From Streptomyces sp. NBC_00285 (lineage in GTDB: Bacteria; Actinomycetota; Actinomycetes; Streptomycetales; Streptomycetaceae): a stretch of DNA of 64,000 nt. The stretch is taken from the NCBI RefSeq assembly GCF_036174265.1, contig NZ_CP108055.1:8122001-8186000 (forward strand), in the 5' to 3' direction. The notes beneath the pieces were generated by a model, which saw only the letters and a program-made list of their open reading frames with translations, was not told the origin of the DNA and ran no database searches. The position numbers and the translations under genes were made by a program. This document shows, piece after piece, positions 37,317 through 46,053 of the stretch. Every line of letters begins with the position of its first letter. The first letter of the stretch is position 1.

Positions 37317-38810
37317 ATGGATCCCGAGTACGACCTGATCGTCGTCGGCGGCGGGCCGGCCGGCTCGACCGCCGCGGCCGTTGTCGCGATGCGGGGGCAC
37401 CGGGTGCTGCTGCTGGAACGGGAGACCTTCCCGAGGTACCAGATCGGCGAGTCGCTGCTGCCCGCCACCGTGCACGGTCTGTGCGGCATCCTCGGGGTCG
37501 CCGACGAGGTGGCCGAGGCCGGGTTCACCCTCAAGCGCGGCGGCACACTGCGCTGGGGCCGCGACCCGAAACCGTGGCAGTTCTCCTTCTCCATGACACC
37601 CCGGCTGCCCGAACCCACGGCGACCGCCTTCCAGGTCGAGCGGTCCCGGTTCGACGAGATCCTGCTGCGCAACGCCGCCCGCGTCGGCGCCGAGGTCCGC
37701 GAGGGCACCCCGGTACGCCGGATCGTCGCCGACGACGAGCGGGTGCGCGGGGTCGAGTACACCGACCCGGACGGCAACGCGCGTACCGCGTACGGCCGTT
37801 ACGTCATCGACGCGTCCGGCAACACCAGCCGGATCCACTCCGGGGTGGGCGGGACGCGCGTCTACTCCGACTTCTTCCGCAACCTCGCCGTCTTCGGCTA
37901 CTTCGCGGGCGGACGCAGGTTTCCCGAGCCGAACAGGGGCAACATCTTCTGTGCCGCGTTCGATGCCGGCTGGCTCTGGTACATCCCGCTGCGCGACGAC
38001 CTGACCAGCGTCGGCGCGGTGATCTCACCCGAGCACAACCCGGACGTCCAGCGGGACCCGCGAGCCGCCTGGCAGGACATGATCCGGGCCTGCCCCGAGG
38101 TCGCCGAACTGCTCGACGGAGTGCCGACCGCGACCGAGGCGCCGTACGACCAGGTCCGGGTGCGCAAGGACTGGTCGTACTGGAAGACGGACTTCTGGAC
38201 CCCCGGCATGGCCCTCGTCGGCGACGCCGCCTGCTTCGTCGATCCGGTGCTGTCGTCCGGCGTCCATCTGGCCACCTACGGAGCCCTGTTGGCCGCCCGG
38301 GCGGTGAACTCCGCGCTCGACGGCAGTGTCTCCGAGGAGCGCGGCTTCGCGGAGTTCGAGGCGCGCTACCGGCGCGAGTACGGGGTGTTCTACGAGTTCC
38401 TCATCGCCTTCTACGACATGGAGCGCAACGAGGAGTCCTACTTCTGGTCGGCGAAGAAGGTCACGAAGGTCGACAGCACCGAGGTGGCCGCGTTCGCCGA
38501 GCTGGCCGGCGGGCTGGTCTCCGGCGACAGCGCGGTACTGCGTGCCCACGGGCTCGGGGGGCCCGGGGGGCTCGGTGAACAGTGGAGCGCCGCGGCCGCC
38601 GAGCTGGACGGCGCGGTCGGGCAGCTGGCCACCACCGACGACCGGGTGAACCCGCTGCTGACCACCAGGGTGGTCGGTGAGACCTTCCGCACCGGCAGAG
38701 ACCTCCAGGAGCAGGCCCTGTACGGCGGCCCGCTGGACGCCTCCGGCACGGCCGAGTCCGGTCAACTCGTGCCCTCCGACGACGGGTTGGGCTGGGTCCC
38801 GGCCCAGTAG
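37317..38810 (+). CDS. Flavin-dependent halogenase, carrier-protein type
   Basis: 497 residues, starting 29 nt after the PKS stop with CGGAG before the ATG. Diagnostic halogenase motifs are present: GGGPAGSTAAAVVAMRG for FAD; FTLKRG with Lys73 (the FxxKxG motif holding the Lys that directs HOX chemistry); WLWYIP at 219 (WxWxIP); and FVDPVLSSG at 307 (FxPxSxG). The sequence and the FWSAKKVTK region (about residue 385) resemble halogenases that act on carrier-bound aromatic substrates (CndH, SgcC3 and PltA types) more than free-tryptophan enzymes. It probably chlorinates or brominates an ACP-bound intermediate of the adjacent PKS. A flavin reductase partner is not in the window. Confidence 0.92.
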   Translation: MDPEYDLIVVGGGPAGSTAAAVVAMRGHRVLLLERETFPRYQIGESLLPATVHGLCGILGVADEVAEAGFTLKRGGTLRWGRDPKPWQFSFSMTPRLPEPTATAFQVERSRFDEILLRNAARVGAEVREGTPVRRIVADDERVRGVEYTDPDGNARTAYGRYVIDASGNTSRIHSGVGGTRVYSDFFRNLAVFGYFAGGRRFPEPNRGNIFCAAFDAGWLWYIPLRDDLTSVGAVISPEHNPDVQRDPRAAWQDMIRACPEVAELLDGVPTATEAPYDQVRVRKDWSYWKTDFWTPGMALVGDAACFVDPVLSSGVHLATYGALLAARAVNSALDGSVSEERGFAEFEARYRREYGVFYEFLIAFYDMERNEESYFWSAKKVTKVDSTEVAAFAELAGGLVSGDSAVLRAHGLGGPGGLGEQWSAAAAELDGAVGQLATTDDRVNPLLTTRVVGETFRTGRDLQEQALYGGPLDASGTAESGQLVPSDDGLGWVPAQ

Positions 38811-38927
38811 ACCGGACCGCGGGAGCCACCGGCGCGGACTGGGCCGTGCGGTGGCACACACCCTGATGTGAATGGTCCAGCCATGGGAATGTTGACTTTC
38901 GGCTTGGTGAGCCAGAGGATTCCAGGA

Positions 38928-40415
38928 GTGACCCACACCGAACGTCCGCTTGCCCGCACCGCACTCCCCGTCGACCTCGACGAGGCCGCACACCGCTGTC
39001 TCGTCGCCGGGTTCGAAGGCACCACGGCCGTCCCCGACACCCTGAAGCGGCTCATCGACCGCGGACTCGGCGGGGTCATCCTGTTCACGCGCAACGTGCG
39101 CGACGCCGAACAGGTGCGCCGGCTCACCGACACTCTGCGGGCACTGCGGCCGGACCTGTTGGTGGGCATCGACAACGAGGGCGGCGGCATCGGGCACCTG
39201 GTGGCAGCGGGTGCCCCGGAGGTCCCCGGCTCCTACGCCCTCGGTGTCGTCGACGACCTCGGCCTCACCGCCCGCTGCGCCGACGCGCTCGCCGGGCACC
39301 TGGCCGCGCTGGGCATCACCGCCTCCTACGCCCCCGTCGCCGACATCCAGCGGCAGGCCGGCAACCCGATCGTGCGCACCCGCGCCTTCGGCACCGACCC
39401 CGACCTGGTCTCCCGGCATCTGGGCGCCTGGATCGCGGCCACCGAGGCACGGGGCGTCGCCTCCTGCGCCAAGCACTTCCCCGGGCACGGCGGCACCGTC
39501 ACCGACAGCCACCACGAACTCGCCGTCGACCCGCGGCCGTACGACGAACTCGACCTCGGGCCCTTCCGGGCGGCGATCGCCGCCGGTGTGCCGATGCTGA
39601 TGAGCGCGCACGTCGTCTTCCCGGCGCTCGACCCGAACCGTCCCGCGACGCTCAGCCGGCGCATCCTCGGGGACCTGCTGCGGCACGAGCTCGGATTCGA
39701 CGGGGTGCTGGTCAGCGACGCGCTGGAGATGAAGGCGATCGCCGACCTGTACGGGGAGGCCGCGGGCGCGCGCATCGCCCTCGCCGCCGGGGCGGACCAG
39801 GTCATCGTCGCCGTACCGGATCTCGGGGTCAGCCTCGAGTGCCGGGACGCCGTGCTGGAGGCGTTGCGGGACGGGGTGCTGGGGGAGGAGCGGGTGCGGG
39901 AGGCCGCCCGGCGGGTGCAGCGGCTGGTCGAGCGGTATGCGACCCCGGCCGTCATGGTCACGGCGTGGGACGCGGAGGCCGGGCTGGAGGCGGCCCGGCG
40001 TGCCGTGCGCGGGCATGCGGTGCCGCACGCCGTGCCGGGCGCGCATGTCGTGGACCTGTTTCCGGCACCGCACCCCGCGCTCAACTGGGGCGGGGAGGAT
40101 CTGCTGACCGAGATGCTCGCCGTCGACCCGACGGCCACGGGGACGGCGGTCGCCGGGGAGCCGGACGATCCGGACGGCGTGGTCGAGGAGATCCTGACCA
40201 GGGCAGGGGGTGCGCCGCTGGTCGTGGCCACGTGCGATGCCGGCCTGTATCCCTGGCAGGCCCGCGTACGGGATGCGCTCGTGGCCCGGCGGCCGGGCGC
40301 GGTACGGGTTGCCACCGGGCTGCCGGAGGGGACCGCGATGTGTTCCTACGGGCGGGGGAAGGCCAACCTGCGGGCGGTGGCAGAGGCGTTGAGCGCCGCG
40401 GGTCCGCACAGCTAG
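38928..40415 (+). CDS. GH3 beta-N-acetylglucosaminidase, NagZ-like
   Basis: The GTG giving V-T-H-T-E-R-P has AGAGGAT 8 nt upstream; an ATG 20 codons earlier is possible but lacks a ribosome site. 495 residues. KHFPGHGGTVTDSHH is the NagZ loop with the His-Asp dyad, GIDNEGGGIGHL the substrate site, and VLVSDALEMKAI carries the nucleophile Asp. NagZ-type enzymes release terminal beta-GlcNAc in the cytoplasm; there is no signal peptide. A C-terminal domain of about 130 residues extends beyond the catalytic barrel. It begins the glycan locus and is separated from the halogenase by 117 nt. Confidence 0.88.
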   Translation: MTHTERPLARTALPVDLDEAAHRCLVAGFEGTTAVPDTLKRLIDRGLGGVILFTRNVRDAEQVRRLTDTLRALRPDLLVGIDNEGGGIGHLVAAGAPEVPGSYALGVVDDLGLTARCADALAGHLAALGITASYAPVADIQRQAGNPIVRTRAFGTDPDLVSRHLGAWIAATEARGVASCAKHFPGHGGTVTDSHHELAVDPRPYDELDLGPFRAAIAAGVPMLMSAHVVFPALDPNRPATLSRRILGDLLRHELGFDGVLVSDALEMKAIADLYGEAAGARIALAAGADQVIVAVPDLGVSLECRDAVLEALRDGVLGEERVREAARRVQRLVERYATPAVMVTAWDAEAGLEAARRAVRGHAVPHAVPGAHVVDLFPAPHPALNWGGEDLLTEMLAVDPTATGTAVAGEPDDPDGVVEEILTRAGGAPLVVATCDAGLYPWQARVRDALVARRPGAVRVATGLPEGTAMCSYGRGKANLRAVAEALSAAGPHS

Positions 40416-40615
40416 GTGCGGGCATGGCCGGGTGCGGCCGCCGGGGGCTGGTCGCGCCCCCGTGGCCGGCGGACCCGCGAGTCGACACCGCGCCGAGCCT
40501 CCTGGCGCGGTGCTGAGCGCTGACGGTCCGCACGGCCGGGTGCGGGCACGGCCGGGTGCGGCCGGCGGACCCGCGATCCGGCGACGCGCCGAGCCTTCTG
40601 GCGCCGACGCCCAGT
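40401..40615. repeat. Degenerate direct duplication over the GH3 gene end
   Basis: The segment GGTCCGCACAGCTAGGTGCG and on (40401 to 40440) recurs at 40525 to 40564 with few changes. A following block (CCGGCGGACCCGCGA, 40466) recurs at 40562, and CGCCGAGCCTCCTGGCGC (40491) at 40588. Copy one carries about 28 extra bases. The first copy contains the GH3 stop codon. No gene lies in the 205-nt gap. Confidence 0.7.
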
Positions 40616-40620
40616 CGCTC

Positions 40621-41919
40621 TCACACGACCTTCTCGATCCCGCGGGCGGCGAGATACCCGGCGTCCTGTGCCCGTTCCGCCAGGACGACCGCCGGGCGGG
40701 TCCCCTGCTGTCGCAGGCGCATCCACTCCTCGAAATACGCTCCGCCCGGGCCCGACACCGACCGGGTGGACGGTGTGCAGTCCAGGACCAGGGCCGTCTC
40801 GCGGGGCTCGGGCAGCGGGGGGCCCGCCCGCAGCTCCGCCACCGTCGCCGCCACGGCCTCCGCGATCGGCTTCGGCCTGCCCTGCGCGTCGAACAGGCCC
40901 AGCGTGTACTCCAGTTCCGGGAAGTCGGACAGGGACCGGTCCACGTCGTGGGAGCACCACCACGTCACGCCCCACAGGCCCTGGCACCCCGACGCGTTGA
41001 GGATCGTCTCGCGGGCGAAGTGCGGGGCGTCGGCGGCCGGGACATGGGGTTCGGGGGCGCCCGTCTCCTGGATCCAGACCGGGCGGGACGGGTCCTCGGC
41101 GTAGGCCTTGGCCAGTTCCGTGCCGTACTCGGCGAGGTGCAGGACCTGGGGGGAGCGGGGGCCGTAGAGCTGGGCGCAGCCGCCGGAGAAGACCCACGGA
41201 TGGACGGTGGTGAGGTCGCCCTTGCGGGCCGAGGCCTGCGGGGTGAAGGGGTGGTCGTCGCCGTACCAGGCCGCGTCGTACGCGGAGTGCGTGACCAGGC
41301 CGGACGGGCCCAGGCCGGCGCGGGCGGCGGCCAGCAGCGAGTCCAGGTAGTGGTCGACCTCGTCGGCCGTCGCCGGGTTGTGTTCGACGAGGTTGTTGAG
41401 CTCGTTGCCCAGCTGGAGGCCGATGAGGTTCGGGCGGCCGGCGAGGGCACGGCCGAGGGTGCGGAGCAGGTCCGCCTGGGCGGCGACGGCCTCCGGGTCG
41501 GTGAAGACGTTGCGGTGGTGCCAGCTGCGGGTCCACTCCGGGTAGAAGTCGAAGCTCGACAGGTGGCCCTGGACGCCGTCCACCATGACGTCGAGCCCCG
41601 CCTCGGCCGCCAGGTCGACCAGCTGCACCAGCTGGTCCACGGCGGCGCCGCGGATCAGGGTGCGGTTGGGCTGCAGGAGCGGCCAGAGGTGGAAGACCCG
41701 GACGTGGTCGAGGCCCAGCCCGGCGATCTGGGCGAGATCCTCGCGGGTGCGGGCCGGATCGAAGTCGTGCCAGGCGTGGAACCAGCCGTGGCGGGGCGTG
41801 TAGTTGACGCCGAAGCGGAGCGTGGGAATGGGATCCTCCTCGGGTTCGGCCCGGTCCGACCTCGGTCCGGCTCGTGGTCCGCTCTTGTCCTGCGCGAATG
41901 TATCAATCACCATAGTCAT
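40621..41919 (-). CDS. GH5 family glycosidase, probable beta-mannosidase (GH5_18-like)
   Basis: Up to 432 residues. The catalytic part begins LRFGVNYTPRHGWFHAWHDF, the usual N-terminus of this GH5 subgroup. LQLGNELNN carries the acid/base Glu and WIQETGAPEP the nucleophile Glu. There is no signal peptide, so it works on imported sugar. GH5 subfamily 18 enzymes cleave Man-beta-1,4-GlcNAc, the core of N-glycans; the assignment is from resemblance and the GH38, GlcNAc-kinase context. The first ATG has no ribosome site, while GAGGAGGA precedes an in-frame ATT codon at 41829 next to the family's natural N-terminus. That ATT may be the real start, giving 402 residues. Confidence 0.82.
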   Translation of the reverse strand: MTMVIDTFAQDKSGPRAGPRSDRAEPEEDPIPTLRFGVNYTPRHGWFHAWHDFDPARTREDLAQIAGLGLDHVRVFHLWPLLQPNRTLIRGAAVDQLVQLVDLAAEAGLDVMVDGVQGHLSSFDFYPEWTRSWHHRNVFTDPEAVAAQADLLRTLGRALAGRPNLIGLQLGNELNNLVEHNPATADEVDHYLDSLLAAARAGLGPSGLVTHSAYDAAWYGDDHPFTPQASARKGDLTTVHPWVFSGGCAQLYGPRSPQVLHLAEYGTELAKAYAEDPSRPVWIQETGAPEPHVPAADAPHFARETILNASGCQGLWGVTWWCSHDVDRSLSDFPELEYTLGLFDAQGRPKPIAEAVAATVAELRAGPPLPEPRETALVLDCTPSTRSVSGPGGAYFEEWMRLRQQGTRPAVVLAERAQDAGYLAARGIEKVV

Positions 41920-41921
41920 CG

Positions 41922-42998
41922 ATGGGTAATTATTTGAACCACGAATCGGATGACGGGCGCGACCTGGTCATCGGCCTCGACGCCGGCGGCACCCGCACCC
42001 GCGCGGTCCTCGCCGCCGCCGACGACGGCCGGGTGCTGGGCGAGAGCAGCGGTGGCCCCGGCAACGCCATGACCGTGCCGGTCCCGCAGCTCACCGACCA
42101 CCTCACCGAAGTGCTCGCCCAGGTGGTCCCCGAAAGGGCCCGCGCCCGGGTCGTGGCCGTGACCGGCGGTTTCGCGGGCGCCACGGCCGCCTCCGAGGAG
42201 GACCCCGGCACCGTCCGGGCCCGCACCGCCCTCACCGAGGCCCTGCGCCGCCTCGGCATCCCGTCCGTCCCGGTCGGCGTCAGCAGCGACATCGAGGCCG
42301 CCTTCGCCGCGGGCCCCGGCACCCCGGCCGACGGCCTCGCCCTGGTCGCGGGCACGGGCGCGGTCGCCATGCGCATCATCGGTCGGCACGCCACGACCAC
42401 CGTGGACGGCGACGGCTGGCTCCTCGGCGACGAGGGCAGCGGCTTCTGGATCGGCCGCAGCGCGGTCCGGGCCGCCCTGCGCATGGCCGACGGCCGCGGC
42501 CGGGCGACGGTCCTCGCCGGCTGGGTCGGCCGCACCCTCGGCCTCCCGGTCGACGTCCTCCCGACGTGCGGAATCCCGTCGTACGACCACGGCGGCACCG
42601 CGACACCGACCGGCACCGCCCCCCACCTCACCGGGGTCCCGGGCTGGTCACGCGCCCGGCGTGAGGACTTCCGCCGCCATCTGCTGCCCGCCGTGATGGC
42701 GGATCCGCCGATCCGGCTGGCCCGCTTCGCCCCGCTGGTCGCCGAGGCGGCCGCCGAGAAGGACGTCGTGGCCCGGGAGATCCTCGGCGAGGCGGCCGGC
42801 CACCTGCTGGACACCGTGCGGGCGCTGGACCCGAGCCCCGGTGAGCGGATCGTCGCCACGGGAGGGCTCCTGGGCCCCGAGGGCCCGCTCACGGCCCCGC
42901 TGATCGAAGGGCTCCACGCACACGGTCTGAGCCTCGACTGGGTGGCCGACGGGTGCCCCGGCGCGGTCGCCCTCGCCCGCCTGGCGCGCCGGTCATGA
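41922..42998 (+). CDS. N-acetylglucosamine kinase (BadF/BadG/BcrA/BcrD ATPase family)
   Basis: 358 residues with VIGLDAGGTRTRAVLA (phosphate 1), ALVAGTGAVAMRI (phosphate 2) and LLGDEGSGFWIGRSAVRAAL as in GlcNAc/hexosamine kinases. It should phosphorylate GlcNAc released in the cytoplasm. The ATG has no ribosome site and the operator-like motif falls inside the first seven codons, so the message may be leaderless or the true start may be further on. It is divergent from the GH5 gene. The stop overlaps the next GH3 start as ATGA, implying an operon. Confidence 0.83.
   Translation: MGNYLNHESDDGRDLVIGLDAGGTRTRAVLAAADDGRVLGESSGGPGNAMTVPVPQLTDHLTEVLAQVVPERARARVVAVTGGFAGATAASEEDPGTVRARTALTEALRRLGIPSVPVGVSSDIEAAFAAGPGTPADGLALVAGTGAVAMRIIGRHATTTVDGDGWLLGDEGSGFWIGRSAVRAALRMADGRGRATVLAGWVGRTLGLPVDVLPTCGIPSYDHGGTATPTGTAPHLTGVPGWSRARREDFRRHLLPAVMADPPIRLARFAPLVAEAAAEKDVVAREILGEAAGHLLDTVRALDPSPGERIVATGGLLGPEGPLTAPLIEGLHAHGLSLDWVADGCPGAVALARLARRS
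41927..41941. promoter_or_regulatory. Operator-like motif between GH5 and GlcNAc kinase genes
   Basis: Read on the minus strand, TGGTTCAAATAATTA matches 11 of 15 bases of the perfect inverted repeat found before the binding-protein gene. It is in the short AT-rich stretch between two divergent transcription units, where a repressor would control both. Confidence 0.45.
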
Positions 42999-45205
42999 GC
43001 GAGGCCGTGTACCGCGACCCCACCGCCCCCGTCGACGCCCGGGTGAGCGACCTCCTCGCCCGGATGACCCTGCGGGAGAAGGTCGGGCAGCTCAACCAGC
43101 GGATGTACGGCTGGGACGCCTACCGCCGCACCCCCGACGGCGGCTTCGAACTCACCGACGCCCTGCGCGCCGAGACCGACCGTTTCGAGGGGCTCGGCGC
43201 CCTGTACGGCCTCCAGCGCGCCGACGCCTGGTCCGGCGTGGAGCACGGGAGCGGGCCCGGCGCCGAGGACGGAGCCGCACTCGCGGAGCTGGTGCAGCGG
43301 CATGTCGTGGAGCGGAGCAGGCTCGGCATCCCCGCACTGTTCGTCGAGGAGGTCCCGCACGGCCTCATGGCCCTCGACGGCACGGTCCTCCCCGTCAACC
43401 TGGCGATCGGCGCCACCTGGGACCCCGGCCTGTACGAACGCGCCGCCGCCCACGCCGCCGCCGAACTGCGCGCCCGCGGCGGCCACGTGGCTCTCGTCTC
43501 CGCCCTCGACATCGCCCGCGACCCGCGCTGGGGCCGCACCGAGGAGTGCTTCGGCGAGGACCCCCACCTGGCCGCCCGGCTGACGCAGGCGCTGGTGCGG
43601 GGCATGCAGGGCCCGGACGCCGACTTCGCCCCCGACAAGGCCCCCGTCGTCCTCAAGCACTTCGCCGGACAGGGCGCCACCGTCGGCGGCCGCAACTCCG
43701 CCGAGTCCGAGCTGGGGTGGCGGGAGCTGAGCGAAATCCACCTGCCCGCCGCCCGGGCCGGGGTCCGCGCCGGTGCCGCCGCCGTCATGGCCGCGTACAA
43801 CGAGGTCGACGGGATGCCCTGCTCCGGCAACCGCGCCCTGCTCACCGGGCTGTTGCGCGAGGACTGGGGCTTCGACGGGCTCGTCATGGCGGACGGCCTC
43901 GCCGTCGACCGGCTGGCCCGCATCACCGGCGACAAGGTCTCCGCGGGCGCCCTCGCCCTCAACTCCGGTGTGGACCTGAGTCTTTGGGACGAGGGCTTCA
44001 CACATCTGGAGGAGGCGGTGGAGCGCGCTCTGGTGAGCGAGGAGACCCTCGATGCCGCCGTCGCCCGTGTCCTGCGGCTCAAGTTCCGCCTGGGGCTGTT
44101 CGACGGGCGGCAGCCGACCAGGTCCGCGCCGACCGGCGGTGAGGACCTCAGCAGGGCACTCGCCCGGGCCGCCGTGACACTCCTGCGCAACGACGGCACC
44201 CTGCCCGTCGGCGAGCACGTGGCCCGCATCGCCGTCATCGGCCCCCAGTCCGCCACCACCGCCCACCAGTCGGGCGACTACACGGCTCCCCAGAGCCCCG
44301 GCACCGGAAGCAGCGTCCTCGACGCCCTGCGGCGGCTCGCCCCGCCCGGCACCGACATCCGCCACGCCCGCGGCTGCGCCCTGACCGGCGACGACCTCTC
44401 CGGGATCCCCGCGGCGGTCGCCGCGGCCGCCGCCAGCGACCTGGCCGTGCTGGTGCTGGGCGGCAGCAGTGCCCGTACCTCCGGGACCGAGTTCGACGCC
44501 AACGGGGCCGCGCTGCCGGCCGTCTCCGAGATGACCTGCGGCGAGGGCGTCGACCTGGCGGGACTGCGGCTCGGCGGGGCCCAGTACGCGCTCCTGGACG
44601 CCGTCGTCGCGACGGGCACGCCGACGGCCGTCGTCCTCGTCCAGGGGCGCCCGCACGTCGTGCCGGACACCGGCGGCGCGCTGCTCACCGCCTGGTACCC
44701 GGGCCCGTGGGGCGGCGAGGCGATCGCCGAGGTGCTGCTCGGACTCGCGGAACCGGCCGGCCGGCTGCCCGTGTCCGTCCCCCGCTCGGCGGCCCAGCTC
44801 CCCGTCTACTACAACCACAAGGACACCGAGTACGGCGGATACGCCGACGAGGGCGCCGAACCGCAGTACTCCTTCGGGCACGGTCTGTCGTACACGAGTT
44901 TCGCGTACGGCGAGCCCAGGACCGACGGCGCGACGGTCACCGTCGACGTCACCAACACCGGCCGGCGGTACGGGCGTTCGGTCGTCCAGGTGTATCTGCG
45001 GCGGCTGGTCGCCGCCACCTGGCCGCGCACCCTCGAACTGTGTGCGTTCGAGGGTGTCGGCCTGGCGCCTGGCGAGCGCCGTACGCTGACGCTGGCGCTG
45101 GAGGGCATCGGCGACACCGTCGAGATCAGGGTCGCCGCGTCGGCCCGGGAGGCGCTCGGCGTACGGGGTCAGAGCTTGACGGCCCCCGACGACACGCCCT
45201 TGTAG
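42995..45205 (+). CDS. GH3 family glycoside hydrolase (beta-glycosidase)
   Basis: 736 residues, overlapping the kinase stop by ATGA. The (beta/alpha)8 domain starts near residue 15 with MTLREKVGQLNQRM. KHFAGQGATVGGRN and FDGLVMADGLAVDRL (nucleophile Asp in MADG) mark the active site; the C-terminal alpha/beta sandwich and a fibronectin-III-like domain (EPQYSFGHGLSYTSFAYGEP and on) follow. It lacks a signal peptide. Substrate is most often beta-glucoside or beta-xyloside in this group; the locus suggests a beta-mannoside or beta-GlcNAc. The last 37 nt overlap the end of the convergent permease gene. Confidence 0.9.
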   Translation: MSEAVYRDPTAPVDARVSDLLARMTLREKVGQLNQRMYGWDAYRRTPDGGFELTDALRAETDRFEGLGALYGLQRADAWSGVEHGSGPGAEDGAALAELVQRHVVERSRLGIPALFVEEVPHGLMALDGTVLPVNLAIGATWDPGLYERAAAHAAAELRARGGHVALVSALDIARDPRWGRTEECFGEDPHLAARLTQALVRGMQGPDADFAPDKAPVVLKHFAGQGATVGGRNSAESELGWRELSEIHLPAARAGVRAGAAAVMAAYNEVDGMPCSGNRALLTGLLREDWGFDGLVMADGLAVDRLARITGDKVSAGALALNSGVDLSLWDEGFTHLEEAVERALVSEETLDAAVARVLRLKFRLGLFDGRQPTRSAPTGGEDLSRALARAAVTLLRNDGTLPVGEHVARIAVIGPQSATTAHQSGDYTAPQSPGTGSSVLDALRRLAPPGTDIRHARGCALTGDDLSGIPAAVAAAAASDLAVLVLGGSSARTSGTEFDANGAALPAVSEMTCGEGVDLAGLRLGGAQYALLDAVVATGTPTAVVLVQGRPHVVPDTGGALLTAWYPGPWGGEAIAEVLLGLAEPAGRLPVSVPRSAAQLPVYYNHKDTEYGGYADEGAEPQYSFGHGLSYTSFAYGEPRTDGATVTVDVTNTGRRYGRSVVQVYLRRLVAATWPRTLELCAFEGVGLAPGERRTLTLALEGIGDTVEIRVAASAREALGVRGQSLTAPDDTPL

Positions 45206-46053
45206 AACCACCGCTGCGTGATCACGAACAGCAGCAGCACCGGCACCACCGAGATCACCGAACCGGCCATGACCATCCGCTGGTCGTAGCCGAACGACGA
45301 ACTCTGCAGCCGCGAAAGCCCCAGCGTCAGCGTCATGTTGCTCTCGGAGCGCAGCACGATCAGCGGCCACAGGAAGTCGTCCCAGGCACTGATGAAGGTG
45401 TTGATGACGACCACGAGGATGGCGCCCCACGCCGACGGCAGGAACAGGTACCGGAAGCGCTGCCACTCGTTGGCGCCGTCGAGCATGGCCGAGTCCTCGA
45501 TCTCGCGCGGGACCGCGAGGAACGCGCCGCGCATGAGGAGGACGTTGATGGCGCCGACGAAGCCGGGCAGCCACACGCCGGCCAGGTGGTCGACCAGGCC
45601 CAGGTCGCGGATGCTGATGAACAGCGAGACCATGATCGACTCGAAGGGGAACATCATCGAGGCGATCAGCACCACCCAGACCGCCTTGCGGCCCTTCCAG
45701 GCGGGCTTGGAGAGCATGTAGCCGGCCGTCGTGGAGAAGACCAGCTGGCTGGTGATCGACAGGGCGACCACGATCAGGCTGTTCTTGATGTACGACCACA
45801 CCGGCACCTGGTCGAAGACCGTCCGGTAGGCGCGCAGCGACGGGTGGTGCGGCAGCAGGGTGGCGTCGGCGCCGAAGACATCCTCGCTCGTGCCCTTCAG
45901 GGAGGCCAGCAGCTGCCACAGCAGCGGGCCCACGGTGAGGCCGAGCACCAGGAAGAGGAGCAGATAGCGGACGACGAGCTCGCGCGGGCGGCCGTAGTCA
46001 CGCCAACGCGGCATCAGGCGACGGCGCTTGGTCTCGACGACGCTCGTCGTCAT
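45169..46053 (-). CDS. Carbohydrate ABC transporter permease, MalG type
   Basis: 294 residues with six membrane segments. The EAA loop is EDSAMLDGANEWQRFRYLFLP, the contact point for the ATPase. The ATG has AAGGAGGACG and overlaps the stop of the upstream permease as ATGA. With its two partners it imports a sugar or oligosaccharide. No ATPase gene is present; in Streptomyces sugar importers of this kind commonly share MsiK. Confidence 0.93.
   Translation of the reverse strand: MTTSVVETKRRRLMPRWRDYGRPRELVVRYLLLFLVLGLTVGPLLWQLLASLKGTSEDVFGADATLLPHHPSLRAYRTVFDQVPVWSYIKNSLIVVALSITSQLVFSTTAGYMLSKPAWKGRKAVWVVLIASMMFPFESIMVSLFISIRDLGLVDHLAGVWLPGFVGAINVLLMRGAFLAVPREIEDSAMLDGANEWQRFRYLFLPSAWGAILVVVINTFISAWDDFLWPLIVLRSESNMTLTLGLSRLQSSSFGYDQRMVMAGSVISVVPVLLLFVITQRWFYKGVSSGAVKL

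Noticed and set aside
41930..45919. Very long open frame (1,329 residues) on the minus strand over the kinase and second GH3 genes
   Set aside because: It is antisense to two genes with clear families and catalytic motifs; its own translation is low-complexity Gly, Arg, Val and Ala with no domain. Such frames are common opposite GC-rich genes.
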